Assembly (NCBI GenBank): GCA_000277445.1
Contig: AJWJ01000421.1
Location: 1 to 21,090 of the forward strand
Length of the DNA stretch: 21,090 nucleotides
Source of the DNA: Polysphondylium violaceum
Lineage: Eukaryota; Evosea; Eumycetozoa; Dictyosteliales; Dictyosteliaceae
Direction: 5' to 3'
Part shown: piece by piece, positions 17,186-21,090 of the stretch
Numbering within the stretch: the first letter of the stretch is position 1
How the letters are laid out: the number at the start of each line of letters is the position of its first letter
Made by a program: the position numbers and the translations under genes
The notes under the pieces: model-generated
What the model was told of the DNA's origin: nothing
Seen by the model: the letters and a program-made list of their open reading frames with translations, nothing else
Database searches by the model: none

Positions 17186-20100
17186 TTATTTAAATAATTG
17201 TAATATTTTATTTGCAGATTCTTTGGTTTTATCAGTAGCACCACTGTTGTGATTATTAAAAGATTTTAAAATGAATTCAATTTCTCTCATACGATCAGGT
17301 GACAGAATAGAAGATGACATGGATTTCATTAAAATGCCAATTATTTTAATACCACTTTCCCTCAAATTTTCATCATTGGATTTCATGCTGGTAATTGCCA
17401 TTTCATAGAGATCTTCAGAGAAGGGTTCGTAATCTACGCCTTTAAAGAATACAAGACAAAGAGTGTTGATTAAGCTCGACTTGAAACCATTTCCAATCTC
17501 TCTGATAAAATAAAATTTAATAAGGATTGGTGATATGTATTTACTGTATGTGGTGGCTTCCTTTTGTTCGGTTATCAAGTGAGCTACATTGGTCAGTATA
17601 TCCAATAGTATAGGTCTCTGTCCAAATCCATTGTAAACCAAAGAATTGTTGAGCGCACTCTTTAATATCATTGGCACAATTTCAAAGTTATTTTTGATTT
17701 CCAACAAATTATTTGGTATGCCAACTTTTTTAATATGGTTGATCGTTATGGTTTCAATGGATGTCGATAAACATGATCGGATAAGTAGTGCGATAATATC
17801 AATTGAACTACCTCTTATTTTTGCAATGTAATCTTGAATATCTGGTTCAATTTTAAATGATTGGAATTGGAGAGAGAAAAACCAATGTATGTTGCTTGTT
17901 ATACTATTGGTAGCGTTTGGAAGTTGAACAATTTCTTTTGGCGATATAGTGTATCCTATGACTAGACTAGATAAAATTAATCTTGAAAAAGTGAGGTTTG
18001 ATTTATCTATCTCTCCATTCTTTATATTTGTAATGGTCAATTGAGTTTGTTGGTCATATAGTGTAATCATTTCATCAATCCAATATTTTATTGGAAAGAA
18101 GCCAATACTTTCAGCACACAAATTTCTAATATTTGGTAATAAACTTGACATACTAAATCTAATAAATAATTGTTGAATAATATCTTGAACCAATATTTGA
18201 TTATTGTTATCTAATTGTTGTTGTTTTAGATATGTGTATATATTATTGATAGTTGTTCTTAATACTAGTATTGGTGATAACATGCTAAATATAAATGATT
18301 CACTTGTACTATTACTATTATTGTTAATTAAATTTGATTGTAATAAAAACTTTTCCAGAGTATTTGGGAATATTATTAAAATGCATATATCGTCTGGAAT
18401 ATATTTTAATATGACCTTTAAAGCTTTTGAAAATACAGATTCTTTAGAGTTTGCATAATATTTAATAAGAAATACTTTTGTAACAACTTTCCAAATATCG
18501 AACTTTTTATCACTATTATTAATGGATTCGCTAATTTTTGGAAATATATCTAATAGTTTTTCATTATTATTATTGCTTTGATTGCTATTACTACTAATTC
18601 CTATTGTTGATGGGTTATTATTACTATTGTGATTATTTTCAATTAAATAATTATTATTATCTGATTCACCCAATAGTTTTTGTAAAAAGGTGTCAAAAAC
18701 AAATGATGGATTTGAATTGGGATGTGTAGAGACAAATGTTTGTACAAAAGCATCTATTGAACCGGATAGTGCTTTATGATCATTGTTTGTAAATGACTCT
18801 AGCATAATATCCAATACATTATCAATGATTAGGTATGGATCTATGTTTGCCAATAACAAAGATGCTTTGAATCGGTATTGATGACTGGCAGATAACAGTG
18901 GTATCAACAAATTCACCAAGTCAATCGATACATCTTGATCCAATTGGTCCAATAAAATAGGGTTTAATTGAAAGGTTTTGGATAGTATTGATAATGTATT
19001 TTCAATTCTATAATCATTGTCGTCTTCATTGATTTCTTGAATCTTTTCATCACTTGGGGCAATATCTTGTTTGATTGGCAATGATTTCAAGAGTGAGAGG
19101 ACTTTTTTAAATAGGATTTGAGGATATTTGGCTATTGAGGATGATAAGACTTGAATTAAAGATTCTGGAATCGTTGAATGTAAATTATCTGGATGATCTA
19201 TGATTAATAACAATGTGTCTATTGTTTCAAAATTGCCATTACTATCTATATTTAATTTAATGTGAAATATAAATTCCATAAACTTTGATATAAATAATTG
19301 AATCTCAGAGTCTTGGTATTGGGTCTAAATTATTAATTATTATTAATACTTTTATATCTATGTGATTCAATGTAAATTTATATTTACCAATATTGATAAA
19401 ATAGAGGACATATTATCTTTTTTTTCAGATATATAGGTGTTTAAATTCTTTTCTGATAATGTACCAAGTATTATAAATATACTGAGACAATAGAGATATG
19501 CATCATCTAGTTGTTGAACACTATTATTATTGGATTCAATTGATTCTATTTTATCTATATATTGATTTAATAATTGAATTTTGGTAATTGGATACTTTTG
19601 ATAGAATAAAGGCAATATTCTAGTAAATGTATTATATACATGTTTGAAATAATCACTATCATTTGTTAAAGATAGTAGTATGGTTGTTGATAAATGTTTA
19701 ATTCTTTCAATTGACCATGCCAACAATGGTTTATGAATATTATACCACTATATTAAATTTATTATTAGTATATATGTCGTCAGAGTTGTAATAATATATC
19801 GACAACAATAATACCTTTTCAATATTATTTACAAAGCTTAAAACCAATTTTAAGAATACAGTCAACATTTGATAAGATTTATCATTATTATCATGATCAT
19901 CATTACCACTGATTGATTGTTGAATAAGATCAAGATTGATTAATAAGAGTGTGATTATAAGATCACATGCTGTAATTGTAAATAAGGTTGGCAATATCAT
20001 TCCTTTATCATCTGTAGTGTTGTAGTCAACTATTATTTTATCTATACAAAAGCTTAATATCTCTGATACACAGTTAAGATCTTGTTCAATTTTACTACTA

Positions 20101-20768
20101 TTGCTATTAGTATTATTATTACTGCTGTTAATTTGGGTTATTAATAAATAATTTGTTAAACAATTAAAGAGATCAAGTATAGTCTTTTTATCTTCTTTTG
20201 AATATGGAGTTGATATAGTTGTTGTTGTTGTATCTTGATTATCATCATTGTTATTGTTGTTTTTGATGATATTCAATATTGATTTATATAATAATGATTG
20301 ATGATTATTTGATATATATTGAAATAATCTTAGAGATGTATAGTACTGTGTGGGCGGTAATTCTAATTTAACCTTTTGACCACTACTGCTCTTGTGATGA
20401 TTCGAAAGCAAAGGAATGAAATCTAATTTCCAATTTGTCTTGCTATTAGTGCCAATCTCTTGATATTTATTTGATATAGAGTATAGCACTGATTTCATTG
20501 AATCAATTGCATTTATTTGAATAGATCTTTCAATGGCCTCGATCGCTGTATTCCAATTTGAAGAGCTTGAAAATAAATTATCATTATTAAAACCACCACT
20601 ACTATGGTCATCTTGATTATCTTTACTATTACTATTTAATTGAATCTTCGATGATGATATTTTATGTTGTGTCCGATAATCTTCATTCAATGCAATGTAC
20701 AATGATTTACCTAATTTTAAATCATGAAAAGATGTTGTATCTGATAGTTTTATCTCTGTGCCATTCAT
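17186..20768 (-). CDS. Large helical, HEAT/ARM-like protein of unknown function, three exons
   Basis: No family recognised. Exons are 20768-19815, 19747-19388 and 19324-17186; both introns fall between codons, giving 1150 residues. Donors are GTATTA and GTAAAT, acceptors TATAG and TTTAG. The protein is mostly alternating amphipathic helices, for example LLIPLLSASHQYRFKASLLL, SLINTLCLVFF and ESGIKIIGILMKS, as in alpha-solenoid proteins. It has no signal peptide, clear membrane helix or catalytic motif. Asn-, Ser-, Asp- and Thr-rich loops (NIIKNNNNNDDNQ; a long Asn/Ser loop in exon 3) interrupt it, as is common in dictyostelids. A scaffold in a multiprotein complex is the usual role for such folds, but this is inference. 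The stop is 63 bases from that of the convergent gene. Confidence 0.75.
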
Positions 20769-20971
20769 ATTCTCTATTATGCATTTTGATAAAAGATATT
20801 TTTATTTACATTCCTTTCTCATCATAACAAATTCTCATGATTTATTTAAAGTTTGATTATTTTTATAAACCTAGCAAAATATTGAGGAACTGAACCTTGT
20901 TAGAATTTTTAGATTATTTATTAATTTTTATAAAAATAATAATAAAACTTTGGATACGCATCAAGGCTCCA

Positions 20972-20982
20972 TAGCATAGTGG
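20972..20982 (+). promoter_or_regulatory. A box of the tRNA-Thr gene
   Basis: TAGCATAGTGG matches the RNA polymerase III A-box pattern TRGCNNAGYNGG apart from loop-length variation. Confidence 0.85.
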
Positions 20983-21014
20983 TATTGCGCTTCCCTAGTA
21001 AGGAAGAGGTCATG

Positions 21015-21025
21015 GGTTCGATCCC
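21015..21025 (+). promoter_or_regulatory. B box of the tRNA-Thr gene
   Basis: GGTTCGATCCC matches GGTTCGANYCC exactly. This is the element that the TFIIIC subunit encoded at 1677-7012 is expected to contact. Confidence 0.9.
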
Positions 21026-21035
21026 CATTGGAGCC

Positions 21036-21040
21036 TTTTT
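21036..21040 (+). terminator. RNA polymerase III terminator (T5)
   Basis: Five T directly follow the last base of the tRNA-Thr acceptor stem. Confidence 0.8.
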
Positions 21041-21090
21041 ACAAAAATTCATTTATCGGGTTTCTTAAAGCGGAGTCATTTTTTTAATAA

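Larger units (their letters stand above)
20965..21035 (+). tRNA. tRNA-Thr (anticodon AGT)
   Basis: It is 71 bases long and folds into a full cloverleaf. Acceptor stem GGCTCCA pairs with TGGAGCC. The D arm has a three-pair stem and the GG of the loop. Anticodon stem CTTCC/GGAAG holds loop CTAGTAA with AGT at 20997-20999. T arm ATGGG/CCCAT holds loop TTCGATC. No intron and no encoded CCA, as expected of a eukaryotic nuclear gene. Internal A and B boxes are intact and a T run follows. First position A should be edited to inosine, reading ACU, ACC and ACA. No tRNA-targeting retrotransposon is seen in the flanks available. Confidence 0.96.

Noticed and set aside
1-21090. Transposons, virus-like elements, CRISPR arrays, or a multi-gene novel system
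   Set aside because: No reverse transcriptase, integrase or transposase motifs, terminal repeats or spaced direct repeats were seen. The genes are ordinary housekeeping genes on alternating strands, with no sign of a defence or mobile cluster.

Overview
This window looks like nuclear DNA of a dictyostelid social amoeba. The evidence is very AT-rich intergenic DNA with long A and T runs, short introns (about 65-117 bases) with GTAAGT/GTATGT-like donors, Asn-, Gln- and Thr-rich low-complexity stretches inside proteins, and closely packed genes. I cannot name the genus from sequence alone. I see nine protein genes and one tRNA gene. Splice joins below were worked out by hand from reading frame, GT/AG sites and family alignment from memory; no search was run.

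Layout. 1-1676: gene-free, AT-rich, with several small perfect inverted repeats. 7012 to 1677 (minus): largest, B-block-binding subunit of RNA polymerase III factor TFIIIC, in two exons. 7358-8616 (plus, divergent from it): a three-exon TBC-domain Rab GAP that ends in a B-box-like zinc finger. 9108-10676 (plus): a low-complexity nuclear-type protein with a C-terminal SAP motif and clustered SUMO consensus sites, with an E2F-like site upstream. 12221 to 11057 (minus): Rab geranylgeranyltransferase beta subunit, three exons. 12971-14155 (plus): mitochondrial carrier of the NAD/folate/FAD-like group, 5' end unresolved. 15050 to 14214 (minus): unrecognised type I membrane protein. 16122 to 15531 (minus): mitochondrial ISCA2-type Fe-S assembly protein. 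16406-17122 (plus): unrecognised small single-span membrane protein. 20768 to 17186 (minus): large unrecognised helical, HEAT/ARM-like protein in three exons. 20965-21035 (plus): tRNA-Thr(AGT) with internal A and B boxes and a T5 terminator.

Most genes are housekeeping and there is no operon logic. Loose functional echoes exist: TFIIIC binds the B box that the tRNA gene carries, the Rab GAP and the Rab prenyltransferase subunit both act on Rab GTPases, and the carrier and ISCA2 are both mitochondrial. I see no transposon, CRISPR array or viral element. The observations most worth a second look are an imperfect hairpin of about 115 bases in the 12.2-13.0 kb gap, the TBC plus B-box architecture with a steep rise in third-position GC along the gene, the SUMO-motif cluster and E2F-like site of the SAP gene, and the missing ATG of the carrier gene.
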